From positions 114,146 through 178,145 of the forward strand of contig JBBHKE010001320.1 of assembly GCA_037447655.1 (NCBI GenBank): a DNA stretch of 64,000 nucleotides, given 5' to 3'. Position numbers and translations under genes: made by a program. The first letter of the stretch is position 1. Every line of letters begins with the position of its first letter. This DNA is from Zygnema cylindricum (lineage: Eukaryota; Streptophyta; Zygnematophyceae; Zygnematales; Zygnemataceae). This document shows, piece by piece, positions 32,601-44,645 of this stretch. The notes under the pieces were generated by a model. That model was not told where the DNA came from, did not search any database, and saw only the letters and a program-made list of their open reading frames with translations.

Positions 32601-33584
32601 TAGCAAATCCACAGATGAAATGAATCGCATTAAAAGAGCCTTAAGGTCTAGATTTGAGATGAACGACCTCGGTGAGGCCAAATACATTTTAGGGATACAA
32701 GTAGAGAGAGATAGAAATAAAAGACAGATCATGTTAACGCAAAAAGAGGCCATTGGTTCCATGCTTGAAAATTATGATATGAAAGAGGCAAAAGGATGTG
32801 TCACTCCTATGGAGTACACACATAAATTAGGAGTTGTTTCTGATTCTGTTATTCTAGTTGATGAGAGCTTAAAGTCACGAGAGGAGTATTTTATGGCCTC
32901 AAAACCATATAGACAGGTAGTTGGTAGTCTCATCTACTTTATGAACTGCACGAGGCTAGATGTAGTAGTTCCTATGGGAGCCTTAAGTAGAAGTCTATAG
33001 AATTCAAAAAAAGCAGTCTGGGAAGCTGCAAAAAGAGTTCTGGGGTATCTGGCAGGGACCTGGAATCTTAAACTTGTCCTTGGAGGAGAGGAGGTCAAGC
33101 TGGAAACCTAGAGCGATGCGAGTTATGGCGATATGCCCAGCAAGAAATCAACCACTGATTTTGTCTTGCACATTGGAAACAGAACCTGCTGCTGGAGCAA
33201 CAAACTTCAGAAGGTCACCACCTAATCAACTATGGAGTCAAAATATATGACAGCAAGCTCTGCCCTCAAGGAACTTCTATGGGTAAAGGCACTTTTGTTG
33301 GAATTGGGACACATGCAAACTGGTCCTCAAGTCATCTGGTGTGACAACCAAGCAGCTATTGCCATTACCTCCAATCCGAGCCACCACTTCAAGAGTAAAC
33401 ACATGGATGTCAGACTGCAATTTGTCCGAGAAAAAATGCTTGCCAAAGTCATAAAATTGTGTTACTTACTTGATGAAAATATGGTTGCAGATGTGCTAAA
33501 AAAAGCTCTACCTGCACCTAAATTACAGTTTTGCAAAAAGGCTATTGAGCTAAGTAAATAACTGAGTCTAAAGCTTTAGGGGAC
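29642..33584 (+). pseudogene. gag-pol: Copia-B1 gag-pol, nearly full length, degenerate
   Basis: Domains in order: gag middle (29653-30060, INIWKSLKASYEKA), a basic Asn/Gln/Phe-rich linker, a broken CCHC knuckle near 30175 (CFYCSERGH), and protease from 30390 with DTGAS at about 30436. Then integrase with HHCC (KKLGHVHYD...CDGCYLGK), first Asp (HSDVLGP) and second Asp (KSDNGGEF); the third catalytic residue, expected Glu in the NGVAERLN motif, is Lys (VSKRLN). RT follows (31729-33000) with KWVFKLK, LVAKGYNQKEGIDFEETF and IYIDDVLLI, then RNase H to TAA 33559-33561 with DNQAAIAI and HHFKSKHMDV. Stops at 29866, 30103, 30922, 31284, 31312, 32998 and 33109, plus frameshifts, make it inactive. Its 5' end is replaced by an inverted copia-A LTR. 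Confidence 0.9.
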
Positions 33585-34643
33585 TATTGTTTTCAAAGCT
33601 TTGTCTTCAGTAGAAAAAGCTGTGAGGGGAGACTTAACACTTAGAATATTTTTGGATAAGTTAGATGTAATACTTACCTTAAATAGTGTGACAGTGAAGT
33701 ATTACTCTTGAGTATTTTGAACGGTCATATAAGACACGCGTCGGCATTTTAGAAAACTCAGAGAGTGTAGGATGGACTTGGACACATGTCGCCTATCGAA
33801 CGAATGACTTCGGCAGATTGGGTAGACAGGAAATAAACTGGACATCCGAGAACACAGTTGTGATGGGCAAATACCTGATGTCGAATTTTGAAACTCTAAA
33901 ACCTCCATTGGTCCTCATACTAGGCAGCTCTCAAGAGGCTTGTCTAGTAAGTGCCGACTCCAAGTTGATACAAACCCAAATGATTGTTCCCTTGACAATT
34001 AAAACCCTAATACAATTTCACCCCTGTGAAATAAGACTTTCTGTGTGCTCACTTCCACCATAGAATGCAAAGTTAGAATATGATATTGGAGACATTCACC
34101 CACTTTGACTTTCTATTAGAAATGCAGCCACCCTAGCAAGCAAAAACTATGAATGACTACACCCTTGTGTAGCCTAGACTCTCTTGAGTGCGAAGCAAAA
34201 AGAATCACTGAATTTGGTCAACCGAGTGAGTTGTAATTAAATGGCAAAGTTTGCCTATTTATAAAGATGCACTTGGGGAGAGAGGCGACTACCTACCAAA
34301 AAAAAAATCTAAGTCCTAAAACCCCTCTCTAAGCTCCCTAGTACTGAGGTACGGTCTAATCGTAAGACTGTATCGTACAGGAAAGTACAGGTACCGTCAT
34401 ACTTTCTGTACGGTCCATGTAAGATATCGCCACAGTGTTACATTTCTCACATCCGGAATTATTATTGTTGAAATTTAAGTTTTTTCTAGGTCTAGAGATT
34501 GTTAAATAAAAATCAAAAAGGGGACAGTGACAGCCTGCCTCTAACTCTTCACTCAAGTCCCCAAACTTGTCGCTATCACAGAAGACTTGAAGAGGAGTTG
34601 AATCCATGGGTGCCTAGGCTGTCCAAAGAGGACAAGAATGCAA

Positions 34644-35699
34644 TGTAGAAATTAATGATCCATTTAAAGTATTTTCTAGGTCTAAATAGAAATATAGAAA
34701 GAAGCCGAGGCAGTCTACCTCTAACTTCTCTCTCCAACTCTCAAACTTGTCGAAGTCACTGAGAAATTGGAGAGGGAGCTAGAGCCATGGCTACCTAGGC
34801 TAACAAGAAGTTTACGGGATTATATATTAGTTAGGGGTTTTATTACTAAAAATATATGGTGCCGGCTACAGGATTTGATCTTTATACCTACCGGCCGGTA
34901 GGCAGCCGGTAGACGGTTGCCTTAACCGTGTAGTCTTCATTGAATGTTACGTAATATAGGGTATGATAATTATTTAAATGTTACTGAGTAGGAAAATTTA
35001 TTTAGCTATAACTGATTACGGGAGGCATAGATCCATAATTGTAAAAGTACGGATAACGCTACGGATAAGAAACCAATACTGCGCATTTGTTTCTTTATAG
35101 AAAAGAATATCGCACATGTATTTATTACGGCTACGATTAAATATGAATTTAATCGGACGGCCGGAATTAACGCCGAGATCGCGGAAGAGGATTTCGGCGG
35201 TTTATGGACATTGCCACATTGGATGACACATGGCGGAATAACATTGGATCGCGGCATCTCCGAGGATTACGGGAACGAATCCGGACATACCACGTGTCGA
35301 CATTTAGGCCATGTCGTACGATGTTCGTACAGAAAGTACACCGGCACCTGTACTTTTGTGTACAGAGCTGCATTTTGATTGGCTCCGTACATCAGTAGAT
35401 AGAGTCTGTGAGAGAGATAGGACTTAGAAAAATTAGGAGATAGGACCCTCTCTCCCAGAGAGCTTTTGTACAAAAGGTCAACTTTGACCCTCCATAACTT
35501 ACTGTTGAGGGGAGCAAATTGAGAGATTCTTTTTGCTATCGACTCATGGGAGTCTTGCCTTCACAAGGGTGAAGTTGGTCAGAGTTATTGTCTGCGAGGA
35601 TTGTAGTTGATTTTGCTGAAACACAAAGGGGTCAGTGTTATCTTAGAGGCTTCTTGGAAGCTTTCCACTCTGAGGACTTATGGAGGTCTCAGAGTTTCA
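34644..35699 (+). mobile_element. E-type solo LTR, innermost of the nest
   Basis: 1056 bp TGTAGAAATT...AGAGTTTCA, flanked by tgcaa (34639-34643) and ggcaa (35700-35704), 4 of 5 matching. It is very similar to the LTR at 17690-18737 and to the inverted one at 24976-26044. Contains the antisense tRNA-like cassette at 34848-34935. Confidence 0.8.
34848..34935 (-). promoter_or_regulatory. tRNA-like pol III cassette in E-type LTR
   Basis: Minus strand: GGTATAAAGATCAAATCC (B-box-like), TGTAGCCGGC, ending in TTTTT (34848-34852). Antisense to its LTR. Confidence 0.5.
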
Positions 35700-35722
35700 G
35701 GCAAATCTTGATAGAGTTATCT

Positions 35723-35800
35723 AAAAGGTTTGACGGACCCAGGATTTGATCTGGGTACCTACCGTTCGTCAAACTAGCCGTTAGCTTTAACCAATAAGTC
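35723..35800 (-). promoter_or_regulatory. tRNA-like pol III cassette in outer solo LTR
   Basis: Minus strand: A-box-like GGTTAAAGCTAACGGC, the stem TTTGACGAACGG, then CCCAGATCAAATCCTGGG, GTCCGTCAAACC and TTTT (35723-35726). Antisense to its LTR. Confidence 0.55.
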
Positions 35801-37027
35801 TAAATCCTGCTGGAGTATAATAGGTTCGACAGATATTTATATTTTTAGACGTAGACTAGTTCATATAACGGTAAATAGATACGTAATGCATAGATACAAT
35901 TTTGTATAGTAGGGAGTAAGATTTAATGTATTTTATGATACGGATACCGCGCATTTGTTTCGAACAACAACAAATATCGTTTATGTATTTTCAACGGCTA
36001 CAATTGTATCCGCTTTGATCGTACGACCACGATAGGCGCCGCGATCACGGAATATGTACTTTTGGCATTTTTCAGCCATCGCCACGTCATGTGACACGTA
36101 GCGCGACAATGTTGGATTGCGGCGACTCCGGAGATTACGCGAACAAATCCGGCTATGACACGTGTCGACATTTATGCCACGTCGTACGATGGTCGTACAG
36201 AAAGTACACCGATACTTGTACTTTTCTGTACGACACAGTAATTTGATTGGTATGGTACTTCAGTAGATAGAGTTTTAGAGGGGGAATAGGACTTTAGAAA
36301 ATTTTGGGTAGGTAGCTGCCTCTCCCAGAGAGCACCTTGTATAAATGTCAAACTTTGGCCATCGATAACTATCAATTTACTTGACCATTTTCAATGATTC
36401 TTTTTGCTCCGGACTCAGGGGATTCCACGCTACACAGAGGTGTAGTCGGTCAGAGTTTTTGCCAGCCAGGGTGGCTGCATTTCTAAGGGAAAGTCAAAGT
36501 GGGTGAATGTGTCCAAAACTCATATTCTAACTTTGCATTTTGTGGTGGAACTGACCACACAGAAAGTCTTATTTCACAGTGGTGAATCTATAATGGGTTT
36601 GTGATTGTCAAGGGGTCAGTCATTTGGGTTTATATCAACTTGGAGTTGACACTATCTAGATAAGCTTCTTTTGGGTTTGCCTACTTTGAGGGCCAATCGA
36701 AGTCTTAGAGTTTCAATTATCTCGCGTTCCAAAAATCTTTCAATCCTTCAGATCGTGCCACATGTCATCCGGAGTGGCGATGCGCGAAAACGCCAAGTTG
36801 TCCACTCCAGAATCCTGGATCGCACCAGGGCCGTTCGATGAATAATGATATTTATTGTTGGTTGTAAATTAAAACGTCGTTTCGTTAATTTCGTGCGTTT
36901 TGGAATTTGTGCATTTTAACCCGTGTCCGTGTACATGCCGTCCCGTAAGCAGTTAAATGAAATATATTGCGTCATTCACGTTTATATAACTATCGACTCT
37001 ATATGTTCTTGCATTGATCCTATAATA

Positions 37028-37107
37028 TAGGATAAAGCTACTAGCTACCAGATTCTTGACAGACGGCACGAACCAAGATCAAATCCTGGGTCCGTCAAGA
37101 CCTTTTT
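37028..37107 (+). promoter_or_regulatory. tRNA-like pol III cassette in D2 3' LTR
   Basis: A-box-like GGATAAAGCTACTAGCTAC, B-box-like AAGATCAAATCCTGG, GTCCGTCAAGACC, then TTTTT at 37103-37107. Antisense to the LTR. Confidence 0.55.
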
Positions 37108-37305
37108 GGTACAACTACCAGAAACTACAACTTGTCTCTCTATGTGGGCAGCATGGGCAGCCATGGCTCTAATTGTCTCTCCAACCTTTAGTGACTGCGA
37201 CAAGTGTGGGGGTTTGGAGAGTGGAGCGAGAGGTAAGTTGCCTTTGCTGACTTCTTTTTTTTAATTTTCCTTTATTCACACCTAGAAAATACATACATTT
37301 CAACA

Positions 37306-39162
37306 CTCCCTTTATTTTTTAGTCTACTTTCCTTTCAACTCCTACCAAATACATATTTCATTTCTTTTCCTTCTTTCTTTTCTTCACATAAATCTTTAAG
37401 GAAATAACCTCTTATTCAAACAAGTCTGTTAGATGAGCTGAAATAAACATTGCATCTTGTTGATCACACATTTTATTTAGCATCCCATTTTCATAAATCC
37501 GAACAATGATTTTATCCACCTCATCTCTTTTCCATCCACACAAAATCCGTTTTTCTTCTTGCAATTCAAACAGCCTGCCCCATCTCTAATCTACAACACA
37601 CACCCAGATGCTAACCCTTTTACCTGCACACCTTCATAGATGGCATCACTCCCATTAGTGATGTCAAAACCATTACCCCCCAAATTTATCCTTAAATTAA
37701 GAGTCCCCACTAAGTTCCTCATAAAATCTACATCTTTCGTACTCATATTTTTATCCATGATAATTACCCCATTTTCTGAACTTTCCTCACTCTCTCCCAC
37801 GGAATTCTTTTCACTATCACTTTCTATTTTTTTTCCCAAAATATATTTCTCCTCCCCTAAACTTTTAATCAAATATTCCTCTTCTCCCCTATCCTTTAAA
37901 ACCCCCTTTAGATTTACTTTTCCCCTTTCCTCGAAATCCGTTGAAGTCTATTTTTCCGACCAGTTTTTTGTTTCCAAAATATCTATGAAATTATCGTCAA
38001 TTATTTGAACTCCCTCAAGTTTTTGTTTTCTCTTTAATTCCTTTATACCTTTAAAAGCACACTATTGCTTTCGTGGAATTTCTGTGTGCTTTTCTTTCTT
38101 CCCCATATTACCGATGCGGAGAAGCTCTAAAAAGTCTTCATCCTCGTTCTCCTTTTCCCCTTGTTCCTCCTCATCAACATTCCAACTTCTAATTTCTTCC
38201 AAACAAGGACACTCCTCTATATAGTGACCCAGCTCCCTACAAATGAAGCAAACCTCCTTTTTCAAAGCTCCCTTTTCTTTTCCTCTCCCTCTGTTTCCAC
38301 CAAAATTCCAATAAGGTTTACCTTTGTCTTTCTTCCTCTCATCACACTTCCGCTAGTCACCACCAACTGTTAGTGCATTCACCTTGTTACTTCCCCTACG
38401 AAACTCCAAAGTGCTTTCCCTCACAATAATTATCCCCATGGTAATGCTCCAAGTCCATGAGGAGCCACCCATTTCCTGCATACGGTTAATGATGTTTTCG
38501 TACTCATCTGAGAGTTTCATGATTAGTGTGTTAATCTTCCTATCCTCAGATTCCACATATCCCGCACTAGCAAGCTCAACATATAACGCAACAATATCAT
38601 TGCAAAACTCTATCATGCTACCGCCTTTATAAACATAGGCCCCTATTTCATCTTTTACTAACTGCTGCCTCTGTATAGTCTTGCTCTTATAAACCTGTCT
38701 TAGTGTTTCCCAGATTTATGAAGACTATGTTAGATTTAAAAGAGTGATAGCTATGGACTTAAACACATTTCTAAGTATGCGATGTTTTGTTATAGTGTTC
38801 TTTTAATCCCGAATTCTACTGTCAATTTCTTCAGTTTTAGTTGTAACCCTTACAAGTGGGACCGTAGCCGAGAGCCTAGCTCCCCTCATCATAGGTGTTC
38901 TTTTTAGTTTCTCCCCTTTTCCCCCTTCCATAATATTTTTTTACCTTCACCTTCCATTACATCTAAAATCCGGTTGGTTTTGTGGGAAGCCCCACATGTA
39001 TCTCTGTTGTGAGCTCCACCAAAGCCCAGTGGCGGACACCTCACTTGTCCTGAAACAATTTCCCATAAGTGCTTTTCGAAAAGCTATCCCTCCATCGTAA
39101 ACTACCAATAAGTGAAGTATGTTCCATCAAACATAGGCACCCTAGATGGTGGGCCCATAACT
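37306..39162 (-). CDS. gag: Gag region of D2, degenerate
   Basis: Begins at the half-tRNA site (39150-39162) with the same V-M-G-P-P start as D1. Gag core at 38616-38353 (MIEFCNDI, LIMKLSDEYENI, RMQEMGGSSWTWS) and the CCHC knuckle CFICRELGHYIEEC in 38265-38062 with an acidic tail. Downstream, 37872-37591 encodes a segment shared with D1 (GNGFDI, IYEGVQVKGLASGC), followed by a frame reading DKIIVRIYENGM. The two D elements thus share a C-terminal extension with no pol homology. Frameshifts and stops throughout. Confidence 0.75.
39150..39162 (-). other. Primer-binding site of D2
   Basis: Minus strand AGTTATGGGCCCA directly after the 5' LTR end GAGTTTCA. Half-tRNA initiator Met type. Confidence 0.8.
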
Positions 39163-40327
39163 TGAAACTCTGAGACCTCCATTGGTCCTCCTAGTTGGCA
39201 GCTCTCAAAAGGCTTATCTAGTTAGTGCCGACTCCAAGATGATATAAACCCAAATGATTGACCCCTTGACAATTAAAAACCCAATACAACTTCACCTTTG
39301 TGAAATAAGACTTACTGTGTGCTAAGTTCCACCACATAATGCAAAGTTAGAATTTAAGTTTTAGAGACATTCACCCACTTTGACTTTCCCTTAGAAATAA
39401 AGCCAACGTGGCACGTAAAAAATCTGACTAACTAAACCCCTTTGTAGCCTAGACTCCCCTGGGTCCGCAGCAAAAAGTATCACCGAATTTGGTCAACCTA
39501 GTGAGTTGTAATTAGAAGGCAAAGTTTGCTTATTTATATAGATGCTCTAAGTGAGAGAGGCGACTACCTACCAGAAAAAAAATTCTAAGTCCTAAAACCC
39601 CTCTCTAAGCTCCCTGGTACTGAGGTACAATCCAATCGTAAGACTGTATCGTGTAAGAAAGTACAAGTACCGTCGTACTTTCTGTACGGTCCATGTAAGA
39701 TATCGCCACAATGTGACATTTGTCACATCCAGAATGATTATCTCGCGGTCCGGAAATCTCGCAATCCTCCCAGATTCTGCCACGTGTCATCGGAGTGGCG
39801 ATCCTCGAAAACGCCAAGTTGTCTACTCCGGAAACCTGACTCGCACCGGGGCCGTTCAATGAAGAACGACATTTAATATTGGCTGTAAAATAAAATGTCG
39901 TTTTGTTAATTCCGTGCAGTCCGGAATTCGTGCGGTTTAACCCGTTTCAGTGTACATTCCGTCCCGTAAGCAGTTAAATGAAATATATTGCGTCATTCAC
40001 GTTTATATAACTATCATACCCTATATGTTCTAGCAATTATCCTATACTATAAGATATAGCTACCGGCTACTAGATTTTTGACGGACGATAAGTACTAAGA
40101 TCAAATCCTGGGTCCGTCAAGACCTTTTTGGTACAACGACCAGAAACTACATCTTGTCTTTGTGCGTGGGCAGCATGGGCAGCCATGGCTCTAATTGTCT
40201 CTCCAACCTTTAGTGACTGCGACAAGTGTGGGGGTTTGGAGAGTGGGGCGAGAGGCAAGCTACCTTTGCTGACTTCCTCTTATTAATTTTGCTTTATTCA
40301 GACCTAGAGAATACATACATTTCAACC
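39163..40327 (-). repeat. 5' LTR of D2
   Basis: 1165 bp, collinear with the split 3' LTR. Includes the GTAC inverted repeat (39650-39690), CCACGTGTCAT at 39780, and the tRNA-like cassette at 40048-40129. Confidence 0.8.
40048..40129 (+). promoter_or_regulatory. tRNA-like pol III cassette in D2 5' LTR
   Basis: A-box-like AGATATAGCTACCGGC, B-box-like AAGATCAAATCCTGG, GTCCGTCAAGACC, TTTTT at 40125-40129. Confidence 0.55.
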
Positions 40328-40479
40328 GATTTTATCAGGTTAACGGTTGAGATTCGAGTGGGGACCTCAGGTGACGAGATGCCCGCTAAGCACCCCGGAT
40401 ATTCGTACGAAATCACCATAGCAGATAGGACATACTACACGGATGCTGACTAAGCAAGGAACAATTTGAGTACGGAGTC

Positions 40480-41774
40480 TGAAATTCTATGGGCTCCATT
40501 GTCACACAAAATTCGCAAGTCCAAAGGAAGCTAATCTAGATAGTGCCGACTCCAAGTTTATATAAACCCAAATGATTGACCCCTTGACAATCAGAACCCC
40601 ATTACATCTTCACCCTTGTGAAATAAGACTTTCTGTGTGCTCAGTTCCACCACAGAATGCAAAGTTACACATTCACCCACTTTGACTTTCCCTTAGAAAT
40701 GTAGCCACCCAGGCAGGCAAAGACTCTGACCGACTACACCACTCTGTAGCATGGACTCGCGTTAGTCCGCAGCAAAAAGAATCACTGAAAATGGTCAACT
40801 GGATTGATTGTTATGGCTGGCCAAAGTTTGCCATTTATACAAGGTGCTCTCTAGGAGAGAGTTGGCTACCTACCCGAAATATTCTAAGTCCTAAACCCCT
40901 CTCTAAACCCTCTATTACTGAGGTACGGACGAATCACATTACTGTATAGTATATAAAGGTACAGATGCCGGTGTACCTTTTGTACGGTCAATGTACGACA
41001 TGGCTAAAAAGTCAACACATGTCCTATCAGGATTCGCTCTTATAATCTCAAGAATTCTTGCCTCCAAATCTTATCTCTCCACGTGGCGCCTGGTCATGCC
41101 ACGTCAGAAAAATGGTACCGTACAAGAAAGTACAGGTGCCGGAGTACTTTGTGTACGCACATTGTACGATATTGCCATAATGTGACATTTGTCACATCCG
41201 AATTTGTTGTGTTCCATTCCAGAGATTCCGCAACCGGTACGATGTCGCCACGTGTCATACGGAGCGGTGACGTCCTCAAACCGCCAAATTATCCTTTCCG
41301 TGAAACCGGCGCTAACCACAGCAGTCCGATTTACATTTATATTTAATATAGGCCGTCGAAACAAATGTCCGTACTATTTCTTTCGTCAGGTACTTTAAAG
41401 TACTATTGTTTCTATGTCATATAACCCGTAATCCAGTTAAATGAAATTACCTGCAAGTAACTATTTATTTAGCTATCAAACCTTATATATCGTAGTACTA
41501 GCCCTAGGCTAAACGGATAAAGCTACCGGCTACGGATGACTTAACGGATGGTAGGTACCAGTATCAATTCATGGGTCCGTCAACTATCCTTTTAGTAAAC
41601 CTACTTTTATCTACCCTTGTTTCTGTGTAGGGCTTAGGCAGCCATGGCTCTAGCCCCCTTTCCAGCCTTTAGTGACTACAACAAGTGTGGGGGCTTGGAG
41701 AAAGGAGTCAGAGGCAGACTGCCTTTGCTCCTTTTCTTTCCGAATAAAGACCTAGAAAATACTCAATATCAACT
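40480..41774 (-). mobile_element. D-type solo LTR with perfect TSD
   Basis: 1295 bp TGAAATTCTATGGG...ATATCAACT on plus (last A changed to T), flanked by gagtc at 40475-40479 and 41775-41779. It closely resembles the D1 LTRs. Contains the GTAC inverted repeat at about 41116-41156, CCACGTGTCATAC near 41249, and the tRNA-like cassette. Confidence 0.85.
41506..41593 (+). promoter_or_regulatory. tRNA-like pol III cassette in D solo LTR
   Basis: A-box-like AACGGATAAAGCTACCGGC, B-box-like CCAGTATCAATTCATGG, GTCCGTCAA, TTTT at 41590-41593. Antisense to the LTR. Confidence 0.55.
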
Positions 41775-42218
41775 GAGTCAAATTGTAAAGAAACAGTTTT
41801 TGTTGTTTAGTGCCTTATCAAATAGTGTTTCACTATTTAGTTTTTAGGGTAGTTACAATTAGGTTTTGGAAAGTACATAAGGGTACCTTGTCGTACTACA
41901 GTATACTACTACTATTCAGGGTAGTGTCACCTCTAATGAGCAGTAGGAGCTCACTCAAAGTATAAAGTTTAGGACTTAGAATTATTTTGGTATCCAGTTT
42001 TGGGAATATGGAAAATTAAAAGGCAACTTTTGGGAAACTTGCAGCTCTCATATCTTATGGTTTAGTAGGTCACTTATGCTCTCATTTTGAGGATTAATAG
42101 TGTGTGTGTTAGTATGTTTATGTGCCAATTCTTGGGGTTATTGGATATGTGAGTTAGGATTTACAGTGTGTCAAAAGGTGCTGTTTGTGAGGGATTCTTG
42201 TAAAGCTTCTACTTAAGT

Positions 42219-44160
42219 ATGTCTACTTCTACTACTACTGCTGCAGCTCCACCTACACGCGTTGTCATAAAACAACAAGTATCAGTCAAAATTTCATATA
42301 CACCAGAACAGAATGGTGTTTATGAGAGATTATGAGAGATTAAATTGGACAATGACAGAGACTTCTCGTTCAATGCTTGCAGATAAATGGCTAGTTTTGA
42401 AATTCTGGGTTGAAGCACTTAACTCTGCTGTTTACATTAAAAATAGAATTGCATCTACATTTGTTAGCACTATACCTTATAAGCTTTGGACAGGAGAAAA
42501 ACCTGATGCTATTCACTTTAAGATCTTTGGCACTAAGTGTTTTATTTTAGATACTTCACCAGATAGATGGAAAACGAAGGATAAAGGCCTACTTGGGATT
42601 ATCATGGGGTATGTTGATAATGCGAAAGGATATACAGTTTTTGTATTTGAGAAACAGAAAGTGATTATCTCTAGGAATATCCAAATTAAAAATGAACAGG
42701 ATTCGGTTGACCTTTTTAAAGTGCCAGATCAATCGGCAAAGGGAAAGCAAGAATATGTCATTTTTCACCATACGCAACGAGTCTACTTTCCACAAGCAAG
42801 TGGGACACCTCTTTCTTCAATTCCTTTGGTGCCTTCACTGGATGTTTCAGCACAAGCTACACCTCAAGCAGAAGAAAGTGCTACACACTCAATACCAGCT
42901 CAAGTTACGGTTCAAACAAAACAGAAAAATCAAAGGTTGCCGACGATTTCATCCACAGAATTTCCAAAGGGAAGAAAGATATAGCAGCCGTCTGCAAGCA
43001 AGCTCTCACTTTGCTTTTTCTGCAACTATAGAGGAGCCTCTATCGATCCAGGAAGCCTTCTCATCACGTGAGAGAAATTAGTGGATCGAGGCGGCAAACG
43101 ATAAAATGAAGTCTATTTTGGAGGTAGAAACATGGGAGCTGGTGGATCTTCCTCTAGCAGAAAAAGCCATCGGCAACAAATAGGTATTAAAGGTGAAGCT
43201 GAACCCGGACAACACCATTGAAAGGTATAAGGCCAGTATAGTGGCCAAAGGATACAATTAAAAAGAAGGTATTGACTTTGAAAAAACCTTCCCTCTAGTT
43301 GTCAAATTTCCCATTTTCAAAATTTTGCGAAGTCTAACGGCTATAGAGAATATGGAAATACATCAAACGGATGTTAAATCGGCCTTCTTGCATGGAGAGT
43401 TAGAAGAACCCATTTATATGAAACAACCTGAATGTATGTTGAAAATGGAAAGGAAGAATTAGTGTGTAAATTGATGAAATCTTTGTATGTGTTAAAACAA
43501 GCCCCGCGTCAGTGGAATTTGAAGTTAGATGAGTTTTTGACTAGGCTAGGATTTAAGAGAATTAGCTTAGATCAATCTGTATATGTCTTACAAGGGGAGG
43601 ATGGGATACTAAACATTGTTGTATATGAGGATGACTTATTATTAATAAGTAAGTCGATGGATGAAATAAACCGCATTAAAGCGGCTCTAAGGTCTAGGTT
43701 CGGATGAAGGACCTTGGTGAGGCCAAGTATATCTTAGGAATACAAGTAGAAAGAGATAGAAACAAAAGACTGATTATGTTGACTCAGAAAGAAGCATTAA
43801 GTAACATGTTGGAAAGATTTGAATTGAAAGATGTAAAGGGATCTATAACTTCTATGGAATTCACGCAGAAAATAGGAAGGAAGGGATTCAGATTCAGGCA
43901 TAATGGTATGTGAGAGTCTAGAGTCAAGGGAGGAGGAGTTTATGGCCTCAAAGCCATATAGACAGGTAGTTCGAATTCTTATATACTTTATGAACTGTAC
44001 GAGACCTGATATCGCAACAATTGTGTGGGTCTTGAGTAGATGTCTGCAGAATCCTAAAAAGGCAGACTGAAAAGCAGCAAAAAGGGTGTTGAGATATCTT
44101 GCAGGAACTCAAAATCTTAAGCTTGTACTCGGAGGAGGAGAAGTGAAGATAAACACGTGG
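42219..44160 (+). pseudogene. gag-pol: Copia-B2: gag start fused to integrase-RT
   Basis: ATG at 42219 with the Ser/Thr/Ala/Pro gag start. After about 20 codons an internal deletion fuses it (near 42277) to the integrase C-part (TPEQNGVYERL, here duplicated by a small tandem repeat). The frame 42313-42984 covers the integrase end and the linker to RT. RT pieces at 43432-43707 and 43704-43913 contain [30 protein letters not shown] (Val-Asp changed to Glu-Asp) and DLGEAKYILGIQ. RNase H begins but is cut at 44160 by the gypsy LTR. Several in-frame stops; inactive. Confidence 0.85.
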
Positions 44161-44639
44161 TGTAAAAGGGACAAAAATAAGCACCACAATACACCACAAT
44201 ACACAGCGGAAAACTCCAAGGATCTTCTCGTAGAAACAGTAGGAGCACACAACAATGACAGAAAATGTAGCGCTTTATTACTCGGGAGGAGATTACAAGA
44301 TTCAGCGCTCGCTGCAAAGGTGTACTCAAAGACTGTCTTGCTGACAAGGCCTACTTCACTATTTAAACTAACTAGCTGGTAGTCAACCTAGTACTGTACA
44401 ACTGTACACGTGGACCTTCACGGTCAACCAAGACAAATCACAAAATATCCTTCTAGAAAAATATCGTTCTATCAACATTTCGCGGCGTTACTAAACTGCT
44501 AAGCTGCGTTGCTCTGCTGCGTTGCTAGGCCGCTACGGTACTTACACTGGTCTGGAATCGCCGCTGCGCTGCTCTGGCATCGCAACTATAGCAGCCTAGT
44601 TGCTAGCTACTAAGTACCCAACTCTGTAACACTGTTACA
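44161..44639 (-). repeat. Gypsy 3' LTR
   Basis: 479 bp. On minus it runs TGTAACAGTG...CCCTTTTACA, with terminal TGTAA/TTACA. Preceded on minus by a purine-rich GTGAGAGGCA. U3 carries GCTGCGTTGCTCTG and GCTGCGCTGCTCTG words like those of the copia-A LTRs. Confidence 0.7.
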
Positions 44640-44645
44640 ATGCCT

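Larger units (their letters stand above)
34466..36715 (+). mobile_element. Solo LTR inside D2, itself interrupted
   Basis: Starts TGTTGAAATTTAAG and ends AGAGTTTCA, flanked on both sides by attat (34461-34465 and 36716-36720), a perfect 5 bp duplication. It is interrupted by the solo LTR at 34644-35699. Net length about 1.19 kb. U3 contains the GTAC inverted repeat at about 36194-36233 and the TTGTATAAATG box near 36338. Confidence 0.85.
33889..40327 (-). mobile_element. Gag-only element D2 with nested LTRs
   Basis: Minus-strand TR-GAG-like element. The 3' LTR is 33889-34465 plus 36721-37305 (split), the interior is 37306-39162, and the 5' LTR is 39163-40327. Target duplication is aattt (33884-33888) and gattt (40328-40332), one mismatch. 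The last LTR base is C instead of A. Without nested material it is about 4.2 kb, like D1. The polypurine tract AAAATAAAGGGAG precedes the 3' LTR. It has no pol domains. Confidence 0.8.
33585..42140 (+). repeat. Copia-B LTR split by nested insertions
   Basis: LTR pieces are 33585-33888, 40333-40479 and 41780 to about 42140, together about 810 bp and collinear with the copia-B LTR at 26639-27462. The start reads TATTGTTTTCAAAGC (TG changed to TA) after the polypurine tract AAAGCTTTAGGGGA. The first gap holds the gag-only element D2 (TSD aattt/gattt). The second gap holds a D-type solo LTR (TSD gagtc on both sides). To its left is copia-B1 pol and to its right another copia-B gag start. Confidence 0.8.
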
